NCBI GenBank assembly: GCA_035620975.1
Contig: DASPFV010000223.1
Location: 1 to 28,116 of the forward strand
DNA: 28,116 nucleotides
Origin: DASPFV01 sp035620975
GTDB lineage: Bacteria > Acidobacteriota > Vicinamibacteria > Vicinamibacterales > 2-12-FULL-66-21
Direction: 5' to 3'
In this document: in pieces, positions 1 to 7,713 of the stretch
Layout: each line of letters opens with the position of its first letter
Numbering within the stretch: the stretch's first letter is position 1
The notes under the pieces: generated by a model
The model's database searches: none
What the model was told of the DNA's origin: nothing
What the model saw: only the letters and a program-made list of their open reading frames with translations
Position numbers and translations under genes: made by a program

Positions 1-2208
1 GTCCGCTACACGCGCAACAACCGCGTCGAGGCGCGCGGCAACTGGGCTGGCGAGGTCAACGGCGTCCGTCCGGTCGGCAACTTCCTCTACCGCATCAACG
101 ACGGTGTCACCTACGACCACGTCTACACGATGAACCCGAGCTCCCTGCTGAACGTGCGAGCCGGCTGGCAGCGGTTCCAGGAGCCGAACATCAGGCAGCA
201 TCAGGGGTTCGATCCGGCCTCGCTGGGGTTCCCCTCCTCGGTGGCCTCCGAGTTCGGCGGAGCCCAGTACATGCCCCGGTTCGACTTCGACTCGCTGTCG
301 GATTTCGGGGACAACCTCGGTGGTGACACCACCCACAGCATCTATTCCTTCCAGCCGACGGTCACCCAGATGTTCGGCCGCCACTCGGTCAGGGCCGGCT
401 ACGATCTGCGGCTCTACGAGGAAGACAGCGTCAACCCCAACCGCCAGGCGGGGCAGTACGACTTCCGATCCAACTTCACCCGCGCGCAGGACAACGCCGC
501 GGGGCTGTTCGGTCAGGACATCGCCAGCTTCATGCTGGGGATCCCGACGGGCGGCGCGATTGACCGCAACGCCGGCCGGCTCAACCACACGTGGTACCAC
601 GGCCTGTTCATCCAGGACGACTGGAAGCTGTCCGACCGGCTGACGCTGAACCTCGGCCTGCGCTACGAGTACGAAGGCGCCACCACGGATTCCGACGACC
701 GCAACGCGCGGGGCTTCGATCCGGCAGCAGCGGTCAGCATCGCGGCGGCCGCGCGGGCCGCGTACGCCGCCGCGCCCATACCCGAGCTGCCGGTGTCGCA
801 GTTCGATGTTGCCGGCGGCATCCAGTTCGCCGGCGGCGGGAGCAGCGGGTTCTGGAACGCCGACGGCAACAACATCCAGCCGCGGGTCGGCTTCGCCTAC
901 CAGCTCGACGACCGGTCGGTGCTCCGCGGCGGCTGGGGCATCTACACGGTTCCGTTCATCATCAGCGGGGTCTACCAGCCGGGCTTTTCGCAGGCGACGT
1001 CGATCGTGCCGACGCTCGACAACGGCCTGACGATCCGGGCGACCCTGGCGAACCCGTACCCCGACGGCGTGCAGGAACCGCCCGGCGCGACGCTCGGCGC
1101 CGACACGTTCCTCGGCCAGAACGTCAGCCGCTTCGCGCCGCTCGACTTCGACAACGCGCAGAACATGCGCTACACGATCGGGGTGCAGCGCGAGCTGCCG
1201 AACCAGTGGCTGGTGGAAGGGTCCTACGTGGGCAGCCGCGGCTGGGATCTGACGACCAACATCGACGTCAACAACGTCCCGGTCGAGTACCTCTCGACGA
1301 GCCCCCAGCGCGACCAGGCCACGATCAACTTCCTGACCCAGCAGGTGGCGAACCCGTTCCGCGGGCTCATCCCGGGGACTGGATTCAACGGGGCGACGAT
1401 CCAGCGCCAGCAGCTGCTCCGGCCGTTCCCGCACTTCGGCAACGTCCAGACCAACAACGACGACGGCACCAGCACCTACCATTCGGCCCAGTTCAAGGTC
1501 GAGAAGCGGTTCACGCGGGGGTACACGGTGCTCGCCGCCTACACGTGGTCCTCGTTCAAGGAACGCACGAATCTCCTGAACCCGACCGATACCGTGTACG
1601 AAGAGCGGTTCTCCAACTTCGACGTCCCGCACCGCTTCGTCATCAGCGGCATCTGGGAGCTGCCGTTCGGGCGCGGCCGGCGCTATGCGGGCGATGCCGT
1701 CGGCCTGACGAACGCACTGATCGGCGGCTGGAGCGTCCAGGCGATCGGGCAGCTGCAGAGCGGTCGGCCGATCGACTTCGGAAACGTGTACTTCAACGGT
1801 GATCCCGACAGCCTGAAGACCGACTACTCCGGCGACACGAACGATCCGGTCTTCGACACCAGCGGGTTCTACTTCCACGATGCCGCCGTCCAGACCAACG
1901 GCGTGGACGACCCGGCCAAGCAGCGGAACGACCAGCGCATCCGGCTGGCGAACAACGTCCGCTACTTCCCGTCACGGCCGGCGAACGTGCGCGGGCAGGG
2001 CCTCCACCTGTGGGACATTTCGATCGTCAAGCGCGTCGAGTTCACGGACCGCGTGCGCATGCAGTTCCACGTGGAGTTCCTCAACGCGTTCAACCACCCC
2101 GTGTTCAACAACCCGACCACCGACCCGACGAATGCCAACTTCGGCAAGGTGACGAGCCAGAACAACCTGCCGCGGGATATCCAGCTCGCGGCCAAGATCG
2201 TCTTCTGA
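1..2208 (+). CDS. Oar-like TonB-dependent receptor, 3' part (5' end outside window)
   Basis: The reading frame is open from the first base, so the gene starts upstream. The 735 residues present are beta-barrel: alternating aromatic/polar strands, a barrel-start like YHGLFIQDDWKLSDRLTLNLG, GLRYEY, and repeated strand-turn units such as VEGSYVGSRGWD and FKVEKRFTRGYTVLAAYTWS. It ends in Phe (AAKIVF), the usual C-terminal signal of outer-membrane barrels. The same strand motifs recur in the complete receptor at 17492-20809, which shows the missing part should hold a signal peptide, carboxypeptidase-regulatory-like domain and plug. Such Oar/CarboxypepD_reg receptors are abundant in Acidobacteriota and are thought to import large ligands, often oligosaccharides; the ligand cannot be read from sequence. 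A terminator follows at 2285-2315, so it probably ends its transcription unit. Confidence 0.9.
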   Translation, partial: VRYTRNNRVEARGNWAGEVNGVRPVGNFLYRINDGVTYDHVYTMNPSSLLNVRAGWQRFQEPNIRQHQGFDPASLGFPSSVASEFGGAQYMPRFDFDSLSDFGDNLGGDTTHSIYSFQPTVTQMFGRHSVRAGYDLRLYEEDSVNPNRQAGQYDFRSNFTRAQDNAAGLFGQDIASFMLGIPTGGAIDRNAGRLNHTWYHGLFIQDDWKLSDRLTLNLGLRYEYEGATTDSDDRNARGFDPAAAVSIAAAARAAYAAAPIPELPVSQFDVAGGIQFAGGGSSGFWNADGNNIQPRVGFAYQLDDRSVLRGGWGIYTVPFIISGVYQPGFSQATSIVPTLDNGLTIRATLANPYPDGVQEPPGATLGADTFLGQNVSRFAPLDFDNAQNMRYTIGVQRELPNQWLVEGSYVGSRGWDLTTNIDVNNVPVEYLSTSPQRDQATINFLTQQVANPFRGLIPGTGFNGATIQRQQLLRPFPHFGNVQTNNDDGTSTYHSAQFKVEKRFTRGYTVLAAYTWSSFKERTNLLNPTDTVYEERFSNFDVPHRFVISGIWELPFGRGRRYAGDAVGLTNALIGGWSVQAIGQLQSGRPIDFGNVYFNGDPDSLKTDYSGDTNDPVFDTSGFYFHDAAVQTNGVDDPAKQRNDQRIRLANNVRYFPSRPANVRGQGLHLWDISIVKRVEFTDRVRMQFHVEFLNAFNHPVFNNPTTDPTNANFGKVTSQNNLPRDIQLAAKIVF

Positions 2209-2213
2209 AGATC

Positions 2214-2241
2214 GGCTCGAGGCTCAGGGCTTCGGGCTCAA
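2214..2241. repeat. Short GGCTCNN heptamer array
   Basis: Four adjacent 7-bp units, GGCTCGA, GGCTCAG, GGCTTCG and GGCTCAA, start five bases after the receptor stop codon. The following bases contain GAAGCC at 2244-2249 and 2254-2259, complementary to GGCTTC at 2228-2233, so the transcript could fold here ahead of the terminator. The array is short and could be chance, but its 5+2 unit structure matches the arrays near 16.1 kb and 26.9 kb. Confidence 0.55.
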
Positions 2242-2284
2242 GGGAAGCCGCAGGAAGCCGGGAACCGGAAGACGAACGAGAACG

Positions 2285-2315
2285 GGCCGGGACTCGCGGG
2301 TCCCGGCCTTTTTTT
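2285..2315 (+). terminator. Rho-independent terminator after the TonB receptor
   Basis: A perfect 9-bp GC-rich stem (GGCCGGGAC / GTCCCGGCC) with a 6-base loop TCGCGG is followed directly by seven T residues. This is the clearest intrinsic terminator in the window. It separates the receptor gene from the GntP gene, which therefore needs its own promoter. Confidence 0.92.
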
Positions 2316-2319
2316 CGCA

Positions 2320-2325
2320 TACGAT
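2320..2325 (+). promoter_or_regulatory. Candidate -10 box just before the GntP start
   Basis: TACGAT lies 8 bases before the GTG start at 2334, and no Shine-Dalgarno sequence is present. Transcription would begin at or next to the start codon, giving a leaderless message. There is no clear -35 element, as this position is occupied by the preceding terminator. Confidence 0.35.
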
Positions 2326-2333
2326 AGTCCCCC

Positions 2334-3740
2334 GTGCATCCCCTCCTGATTCTCCTCATCGGCCTCGCGATCGTCGTCGGGGCCATCGTCGTGGTGCGGC
2401 TGAACGCCTTCCTGGCGCTGGTGGGCGCCGCGCTGGTGGTGAGCGTGCTCGCGCCCGGCCCCGTCGACCAGAAGGTCGTCCGTGTCGCCGAGGCGCTCGG
2501 CGCGACGGCCGGGAACATCGCGATCGTGATTGCGATGGCGGCCGTGGTGGGCCAGTGCATGATGGAGAGCGGCGCCGCTGATCGGATCGTGCGCGCCTTC
2601 CTGGGGCTGCTCGGGGAGCGCCGCGCGGGCGCCGCACTCGCGGGCAGCGGCTTCGTCCTGTCCATTCCCGTGTTCTTCGACACGGTGTTCTATCTGCTCG
2701 TGCCGCTCGCCCGATCGCTGTTCCGGCGCACGGGCCGCAACTACCTGAAATACGTGATGGCCATCTGCGCGGGGGGTGCGGTCACGCACACGCTCGTGCC
2801 GCCGACGCCCGGTCCGCTGGTCATCGCCGACACGCTCAAGGTCGATCTCGGCACGATGATCGTGATGGGCATCCTGGTGGGGCTGCCGACGGCCGCCGTC
2901 GGCCTGGCGTTCTGCACCTGGATGGACCGGCGCATGCCCGTGCCGATGCGGCCCACCCCCGGCGAGGAGGAGATGACGGAGCCGCCGCCGACGCAGGCCG
3001 AGCCCGGGCTCCTGCTCTCGCTGCTGCCGATCGTGCTGCCGGTCCTGCTGATCTCGTTCCAGACCGTGGTGTCGCGGCTCGCGCAGGGCGCGCCGGAGGG
3101 GTCCGCCATCGCCAGCCTGCGGCCCTGGGCCACGCTCGTGGGCAACGCGAACCTGGCGCTCATGGTGTCGGCGGCCATCGCGCTGCTCATCTACGTGCGC
3201 TACCGGCGCGCCGATCGTGCCCGCACGGCCAGGATGGTGGAGGGCGCCCTGATGAGCGGCGGCATCATCGTCCTCATCACGGCGGCCGGCGGGGCGTTCG
3301 GCGCGATGCTGCGGGCGGCGGAGATCGGTCCGGCCATTCAGGGCCTGGCCGGCTATCAGGCCGGCGGGTCGGACCTGCCGCTGCTGTTCCTCGCCTTCTT
3401 CGTCTCGAGCCTCCTGAAGTTCGCCCAGGGATCCAGCACCGTCGCCATGATCACGACGGCCGGCATGATGGCGGCCATGATCGATCCCGGCGCGCTCAGT
3501 TTCCACGCCGTGTACCTCGCGATCGCGATCGGTGCGGGCAGCCTCGTCGGCTCCTGGATGAACGACAGTGGCTTCTGGATCTACAGCCGCATGGGCGGGC
3601 TGACGGAGGTGGAGTCGCTGCGCACCTGGACCATTCTGCTTGCGATTCTGGGGTGCACCGCCATGCTCGTGAACGTGCTGCTCGCCGCGCTCCTGCCGCT
3701 GACCCGCGGAGGTCCCTCAGCAGCGGCCCTCGTGCCGTGA
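2334..3740 (+). CDS. GntP-family permease (gluconate:H+ symporter type)
   Basis: A 468-residue integral membrane protein with about 12 hydrophobic segments. It shows GntP-family hallmarks: an N-terminal segment HPLLILLIGLAIVV followed by a Leu/Ala-rich helix with FLALVGAALVVSV, a mid-protein VPPTPGPLVIAD loop, and a C-terminal MNDSGFWIYSRMGGL motif (VNDSGFW in characterised members). Length matches the family (about 440-470). GntP proteins import gluconate or related sugar acids with protons; other members take 3-hydroxybutyrate, so the substrate is not certain. The secreted gluconolactonase-like protein two genes downstream supports a gluconate or aldonate substrate. The GTG start is the only good one in the short gap after the terminator and has no Shine-Dalgarno sequence. 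Confidence 0.88.
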   Translation: MHPLLILLIGLAIVVGAIVVVRLNAFLALVGAALVVSVLAPGPVDQKVVRVAEALGATAGNIAIVIAMAAVVGQCMMESGAADRIVRAFLGLLGERRAGAALAGSGFVLSIPVFFDTVFYLLVPLARSLFRRTGRNYLKYVMAICAGGAVTHTLVPPTPGPLVIADTLKVDLGTMIVMGILVGLPTAAVGLAFCTWMDRRMPVPMRPTPGEEEMTEPPPTQAEPGLLLSLLPIVLPVLLISFQTVVSRLAQGAPEGSAIASLRPWATLVGNANLALMVSAAIALLIYVRYRRADRARTARMVEGALMSGGIIVLITAAGGAFGAMLRAAEIGPAIQGLAGYQAGGSDLPLLFLAFFVSSLLKFAQGSSTVAMITTAGMMAAMIDPGALSFHAVYLAIAIGAGSLVGSWMNDSGFWIYSRMGGLTEVESLRTWTILLAILGCTAMLVNVLLAALLPLTRGGPSAAALVP

Positions 3741-3746
3741 GGGCCG
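3724..3746 (+). other. GC-rich hairpin over the GntP stop codon
   Basis: CGGCCCTC (3724-3731) pairs perfectly with GAGGGCCG (3739-3746) across a 7-base loop. The stop codon TGA lies at the start of the 3' arm. There is no T tract, so it is not a standard terminator; it may stabilise the upstream message or partly uncouple it from the next gene. Confidence 0.4.
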
Positions 3747-3777
3747 GGCGCGACTACCGCGCCCGCGCTCGCGTGGA

Positions 3778-3783
3778 TAGAAT
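3778..3783 (+). promoter_or_regulatory. Candidate -10 box before the Nramp-like gene
   Basis: TAGAAT lies 11 bases before the ATG at 3795. No Shine-Dalgarno sequence is visible in the 54-base gap, so this gene may have its own short-leader or leaderless transcript in addition to read-through from GntP. Confidence 0.3.
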
Positions 3784-3794
3784 GCCCCACACCC

Positions 3795-5201
3795 ATGCAT
3801 CGCCCGGCCGTCGCAACGGACCGTGAACTTCGCGAGCTCCCCGAGTTCCCCCGCAGCGCCTGGCGGATCATCGGTCCCGGCATCGTGGCCGCGGGTGTCG
3901 GGCTGTCTTCCGGCGAGTTCATCCTCTGGCCCTACATCGCCTCGCAGGTCGGGCTCCTGTTCCTGTGGGGATCCGTGCTGGGGGTCGTGACCCAGTTCTT
4001 CCTGAACATGGAGATCGAGCGCTACACGCTGGCCACGGGCGAGACGGCGCTGGCCGGCTTCAATCGCTTCTGGAAGCACTGGGGGCTCGTCTTTGCGGTG
4101 CTGGTCTATTTCGCGAACCTGTGGCCCGGCTGGGCGATGAGCTCGGCCACCCTCGCGACGTATCTGGCCGGCGGGGATCCTGCGCTCATCGCGGTCGTCG
4201 AGCTGCTCGTCATCGGCGCCGCCCTGACGCTGGCCCCCGTGGTGTACGTGGCCCTCGAACGGCTCGAGTTCATCAAGGTGGCGGCCGTCAGCGTGCTGAT
4301 GGTCCTGGCGATCGGGCTCGCAATCGATCTCGATTCCTGGCGGGCTCTGCCGGCCGGGCTCTCCGGCATCGGCGGTGTGCCGACCGAGCTCGGCTTCGCG
4401 CTGCTGCTCGGGGCGGTCGCGTTCGCCGGCGCCGGGGGCGGGCAGAATCTCTGTCAGAGCAATTGGATTCGCGAGAAGGGGTTCGGGATGGGGCGCTACG
4501 TGCCCCGCCTCGTCAGCCCGGTCACCGGTGAGGAGCGCGCCGCGCCGACCCCGCACGGCTTCACGTTTCCGACCGACGAACCAAACATGGCCCGCTGGCG
4601 GCAGTGGTGGGCGTTCGCGAACTTCGAGCAGGCATTCACGTTCGTGTCCATCACCGTCGTCACGATCTGCCTCACGTCCATGCTCGCGCACTCGACGCTG
4701 TTCGGACGGCCGGATCTGCCGAACAGCGTCGCGTTCCTCCAGATCGAGGGTCAGGCCCTCCAGACGCGCGTCGGCCCGTGGTTCGGCGTGCTGTTCTGGG
4801 CGGTGGGCGCGTTCTCGCTCTTCGCGTCGTCGCTCGGCATCATCGATTACACGAGCCGCCTCGCGGCGGATGTCCTGAAGTCCGCGTACCTGCGCGAGTC
4901 CCGTGTGTCCGAGAGCCGCCTGTATTTCGCCCTGGTCTGGGCGCTCGTGGCGATCGGGTGCGCGATCCTGCTGTCGGGACTCGCCCAGCCGCTCGTCCTG
5001 CTCGTGATCTCGGCGTGCGTCGGCGGCGCGATGATGTTCCTCTATTCGGTGATGCTGATCGTGCTGAACCGGCGCGCGCTGCCGGAAGTCCTGCGCGTGG
5101 GCTCGTACCGGCTGGGGGCGCTGGTGTGGGCGTCGATGTTCTTCGGCGTGCTGTCGGTGCTCACGCTGTGGCAACAGGTTCAACGTCTGATTTCAGGATG
5201 A
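3795..5201 (+). CDS. Divergent Nramp-fold membrane transporter
   Basis: A 468-residue protein with about 11 transmembrane segments. The N-terminal block WRIIGPGIVAAGVGLSSGEF resembles the Nramp (SLC11) first helix, and LLGAVAFAGAGGGQNL occupies the place of helix 6. In true Mn/Fe Nramps these two unwound helices carry DPGN and MPH, the metal-binding residues. Here the positions read SSGE and GAGGGQN, so the canonical site is absent. I infer a divergent clade with an unknown substrate, perhaps not a divalent metal. It lies between a GntP permease and a gluconolactonase-like gene and overlaps the latter by ATGA, so a carbohydrate-linked role is possible. The start follows a 54-base gap and has no strong ribosome-binding site. 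Confidence 0.75.
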   Translation: MHRPAVATDRELRELPEFPRSAWRIIGPGIVAAGVGLSSGEFILWPYIASQVGLLFLWGSVLGVVTQFFLNMEIERYTLATGETALAGFNRFWKHWGLVFAVLVYFANLWPGWAMSSATLATYLAGGDPALIAVVELLVIGAALTLAPVVYVALERLEFIKVAAVSVLMVLAIGLAIDLDSWRALPAGLSGIGGVPTELGFALLLGAVAFAGAGGGQNLCQSNWIREKGFGMGRYVPRLVSPVTGEERAAPTPHGFTFPTDEPNMARWRQWWAFANFEQAFTFVSITVVTICLTSMLAHSTLFGRPDLPNSVAFLQIEGQALQTRVGPWFGVLFWAVGAFSLFASSLGIIDYTSRLAADVLKSAYLRESRVSESRLYFALVWALVAIGCAILLSGLAQPLVLLVISACVGGAMMFLYSVMLIVLNRRALPEVLRVGSYRLGALVWASMFFGVLSVLTLWQQVQRLISG

Positions 5202-6244
5202 TGATCATGCACACACACCGCACGCTCGGGATGCTGGCCGTCGCCGCGTGTCTGGAGGTCGCCTTGACTTCACCCATGGATGCCGTCGTTCAACCGGGCA
5301 GTCAGCCGCGCATCGAACGCCTCGATCCGGCGCTCGATCGCCTCATCGATCCGGGCGCGACGATCGAGATCCTCGCCGAGGGCTACGACTGGAGCGAGGG
5401 CCCGATCTGGGTCAGGCCGGGCGGATACCTGCTCTTCTCCGACGTGCCGACCAACATCATTCACCGGTGGAAGGAAGGGGAGGGTGCGAAGCCCTGGCTC
5501 ACGCCGTCCGGGTACACGTCCTCCGAGCCCCGCGGGGGAGAAATCGGCTCGAACGGCCTGACGCTCGACGCGCAGGGCCGGCTCGTGATCTGCCAGCACG
5601 GCGACCGGCGCGTCGCCCGGCTGGACGCGCCACTCGACGCCCCGAAGCCGGTCTTCACGACGCTCGCCGATCGGTACGACGGCCGTCGCTTCAACAGCCC
5701 CAACGATCTGGTGTTCCACAGCAACGGGGACCTGTACTTCACCGATCCCGCCTACGGGATGGAGAAGCAGTGGGACGATCCGAAGCGCGAGCTGCCGTAC
5801 GCGGGTGTCTTCCGGCGCGACAAGGCCGGCCAGATCACGCTGCTGACCCGCGACATGACGCGGCCGAACGGGCTCGCGTTCTCGCCGGACGAAAAACGTC
5901 TGTACGTCGCGCAGTCGGACCAGACGGCTGCCATCTGGCGCGTGTTCGACATGCAGCCGGACGGCACCCTCGGCTCAACCCGCGTGCTCTTCGACGCCAC
6001 GTCCATGACGAAGGACCGCAGCGGGCTGCCCGACGGCCTGAAGATCGACACCGAGGGCAACCTGTGGGCCTCGGGGCCCGGCGGGATCCTCGTCATCTCG
6101 CCAGAGGGCAGGCATCTCGGCACGATCCTCACCGGTCAGGCCACCAGCAACTGCGCGTTCGGCGACGACGGCCGGACGCTCTACATGACGGCGGACATGT
6201 ACCTGATGCGGGTGAAGCTGAAAGCGAAAGGCGTCGGGTTCTAG
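5198..6244 (+). CDS. Exported SMP-30/gluconolactonase-family lactonase
   Basis: A 348-residue six-bladed beta-propeller of the SMP-30/gluconolactonase/LRE family, which hydrolyses sugar lactones such as glucono-1,5-lactone. Metal ligands of the family can be placed at Glu67 (SEGPIW), Asn224 (RPNGLAF) and Asp279 (LPDGLKID), with the substrate-side Asn169 in SPNDLVF. An N-terminal hydrophobic segment, about residues 9-29, looks like a signal peptide, so it probably acts in the periplasm. The first ATG overlaps the transporter stop as ATGA, indicating translational coupling. In-frame ATGs at 5201 and 5207 are alternatives; the one at 5207 has the better-spaced AGG. With GntP upstream, lactone hydrolysis followed by uptake of the acid is a reasonable model. 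Confidence 0.87.
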   Translation: MMIMHTHRTLGMLAVAACLEVALTSPMDAVVQPGSQPRIERLDPALDRLIDPGATIEILAEGYDWSEGPIWVRPGGYLLFSDVPTNIIHRWKEGEGAKPWLTPSGYTSSEPRGGEIGSNGLTLDAQGRLVICQHGDRRVARLDAPLDAPKPVFTTLADRYDGRRFNSPNDLVFHSNGDLYFTDPAYGMEKQWDDPKRELPYAGVFRRDKAGQITLLTRDMTRPNGLAFSPDEKRLYVAQSDQTAAIWRVFDMQPDGTLGSTRVLFDATSMTKDRSGLPDGLKIDTEGNLWASGPGGILVISPEGRHLGTILTGQATSNCAFGDDGRTLYMTADMYLMRVKLKAKGVGF

Positions 6245-6251
6245 ACTGAGA

Positions 6252-7571
6252 CTACAGATCCTTCCGGCGGTAGTAGATGACGTTCCACTCGTCGGCGTAC
6301 TCGACGTAGTAGCCCTTCAGACGCTCGATCGGCACGATCGTCCAGGGCGCCAGGGGAGAGTTCCCGTTCTTGCCGAACACGAGGTTGTCGGCCAGGTAGA
6401 CGGCGGCGTGGAAGTACCGTCCCCGGGCGTCGGCGAAGGCCGCGATGTCCCCGAGCTGCAGCTGGTCGTGCACGATGTAGTAGTCGCGCTTCAGGCGCTC
6501 GATCGCCCAGCGGTCGTCCAGGTAGCGGTCGTCGGGCTCCTGGTTGAAGAAGTTCAGCGCCGTCCAGAAGCAGTTCACGAAGGCGGTCCGCTCGAGATCG
6601 GCCAGCGTCACGCGAGGATACCGGTAGAGATGCTGGCGGGCGAACGTCGGCAGCAGGTGGCTCACGTCGAACGTCTGCGGGCCGTCGGCACCGGCGACCG
6701 ACTCGAGCAGGGGCCTGACGTCGGTGCGCCGGCCGCCCCGGCCCCAGTACTCGGCGATCCTGTCCACGTCGGCCCGTTCGTCGAGCCGAAGCCCCACGAG
6801 CAGGGTGGCCTCCCGCAGCAGCGCCTTCGCGAGACGCTGCAGCTCCGCGGCATCCGTGATGTGCGGCCGCACCAGATCGATATCCGCGAAGTAGAGGAAG
6901 TCGCCCTGCCGATAGATCAGGGGATCGACGAGCCGCCGGGTCTCCGCCGAGACCGCGCTCGCCGCGAGCCAGGCCTCCGCTGAGGAACCGTAATATCGAT
7001 ACGCATCGCGCTGCCGCACGTTGAGCGGTGTCCCGGCGAGCATCAGGTAGATGTGCGCACGTACGTCGGGCTTCAGGCTGCGGGCGAGCGCCGGGTCTGG
7101 CGTGACGATCACCCCCTTGATTGCGGGCGCCGGCTTCGCGGCGGCCATCAGCGCCGAGACCTCGCCGGCGCTCAGCCCGGAGCCGGCGAACACCGCTTCG
7201 ACCTGCGGCATCGTCGCGTTCGGAAAGTGCCACGTCGGCGGCTCGATCGGTCCCCAGTCGGTCGGCACGTACTCGACCGGCGGCGAGATCACGATCGGCG
7301 TCGTGAGGAGCTGACCTCTCGCGCCGGGATCTCCCCCGGAAGTTGCGATGCCGGTTGCAGCCGCGGCGGGCGCCGGGCTCACAGCCGCAGGCACCGGGAC
7401 GCGGGAGTACAACATCGCGACGATCAGCCACGGCGCGAGCACGATCATCAGCACCGCAACCAGCCAGCCGCGCGGCACCACGAGCATCGCGGGCTTCGCC
7501 CGTCCGGCGGACGCTGCCGGCTTTCCCGGCAGGTCCGTACCGGGCTCGGAAGGGGGCTTCGGTCTGGCCAT
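6252..7571 (-). CDS. Membrane-anchored protein of unknown function, possible NlpC/P60-like C-terminus
   Basis: A 439-residue protein I do not recognise as a named family. Residues 1-30 are a basic/proline-rich tail, about 35-55 form one transmembrane helix, and 57-85 are an Ala/Pro linker, so the remainder should lie outside the cytoplasmic membrane. The C-terminal 110 residues resemble a papain-fold NlpC/P60 or CHAP-like domain: Cys334 opens a helix (FVNCFWTALNFF), then LGDIAAFADARG and a strand with His388 (YFHAAVYLADNLVFGKNG), with Asn402 as a possible third polar residue. This is motif-level inference, not a confirmed match. The start is supported by GGCGGAG seven bases upstream, which is itself inside a hairpin. 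It converges with the lactonase gene across only 7 bp. Confidence 0.72.
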   Translation of the reverse strand: MARPKPPSEPGTDLPGKPAASAGRAKPAMLVVPRGWLVAVLMIVLAPWLIVAMLYSRVPVPAAVSPAPAAAATGIATSGGDPGARGQLLTTPIVISPPVEYVPTDWGPIEPPTWHFPNATMPQVEAVFAGSGLSAGEVSALMAAAKPAPAIKGVIVTPDPALARSLKPDVRAHIYLMLAGTPLNVRQRDAYRYYGSSAEAWLAASAVSAETRRLVDPLIYRQGDFLYFADIDLVRPHITDAAELQRLAKALLREATLLVGLRLDERADVDRIAEYWGRGGRRTDVRPLLESVAGADGPQTFDVSHLLPTFARQHLYRYPRVTLADLERTAFVNCFWTALNFFNQEPDDRYLDDRWAIERLKRDYYIVHDQLQLGDIAAFADARGRYFHAAVYLADNLVFGKNGNSPLAPWTIVPIERLKGYYVEYADEWNVIYYRRKDL

Positions 7572-7578
7572 GGTCGGG

Positions 7579-7599
7579 CTCCGCCTCAGCCGGGCGGAG
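7579..7599 (-). promoter_or_regulatory. Hairpin that would hide the ribosome-binding site
   Basis: On the minus strand, CTCCGCC (7599-7593) pairs perfectly with GGCGGAG (7585-7579) across a 7-base loop. GGCGGAG is the best Shine-Dalgarno sequence for the gene starting at 7571. If it forms in the leader, this stem would reduce translation until opened. Confidence 0.45.
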
Positions 7600-7616
7600 G
7601 ACCTTTATTTGACCCG

Positions 7617-7651
7617 ACGCGGCAGTACCGTGCAAGGTACGCGCGCCGCGT
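7617..7651. promoter_or_regulatory. 35-bp dyad in the divergent promoter region
   Basis: Nested inverted repeats: ACGCGGC (7617-7623) with GCCGCGT (7645-7651), and inside it GTACC (7625-7629) with GGTAC (7636-7640). It lies between two divergent genes, directly before a TATACT hexamer at 7655-7660. It could be an operator for one or both genes, or a transcript hairpin. Confidence 0.4.
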
Positions 7652-7654
7652 AGC

Positions 7655-7660
7655 TATACT
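7655..7660 (+). promoter_or_regulatory. Candidate -10 box for the PQQ-like propeller gene
   Basis: TATACT matches five of six consensus -10 bases and would start transcription about 47 bases before the ATG at 7714. The best -35-like bases, around 7630-7637, are weak and fall inside the dyad. Confidence 0.35.
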
Positions 7661-7713
7661 CCAGTGTCGAAGCCCGCGCCTCCGCGGCTCGATTCGTGGT
7701 AAAGAACAACTCC

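Noticed and set aside
2334..6244. A new metal-uptake operon based on the Nramp-like gene
   Set aside because: The metal-ligand motifs are missing, and both neighbours are sugar-acid genes.
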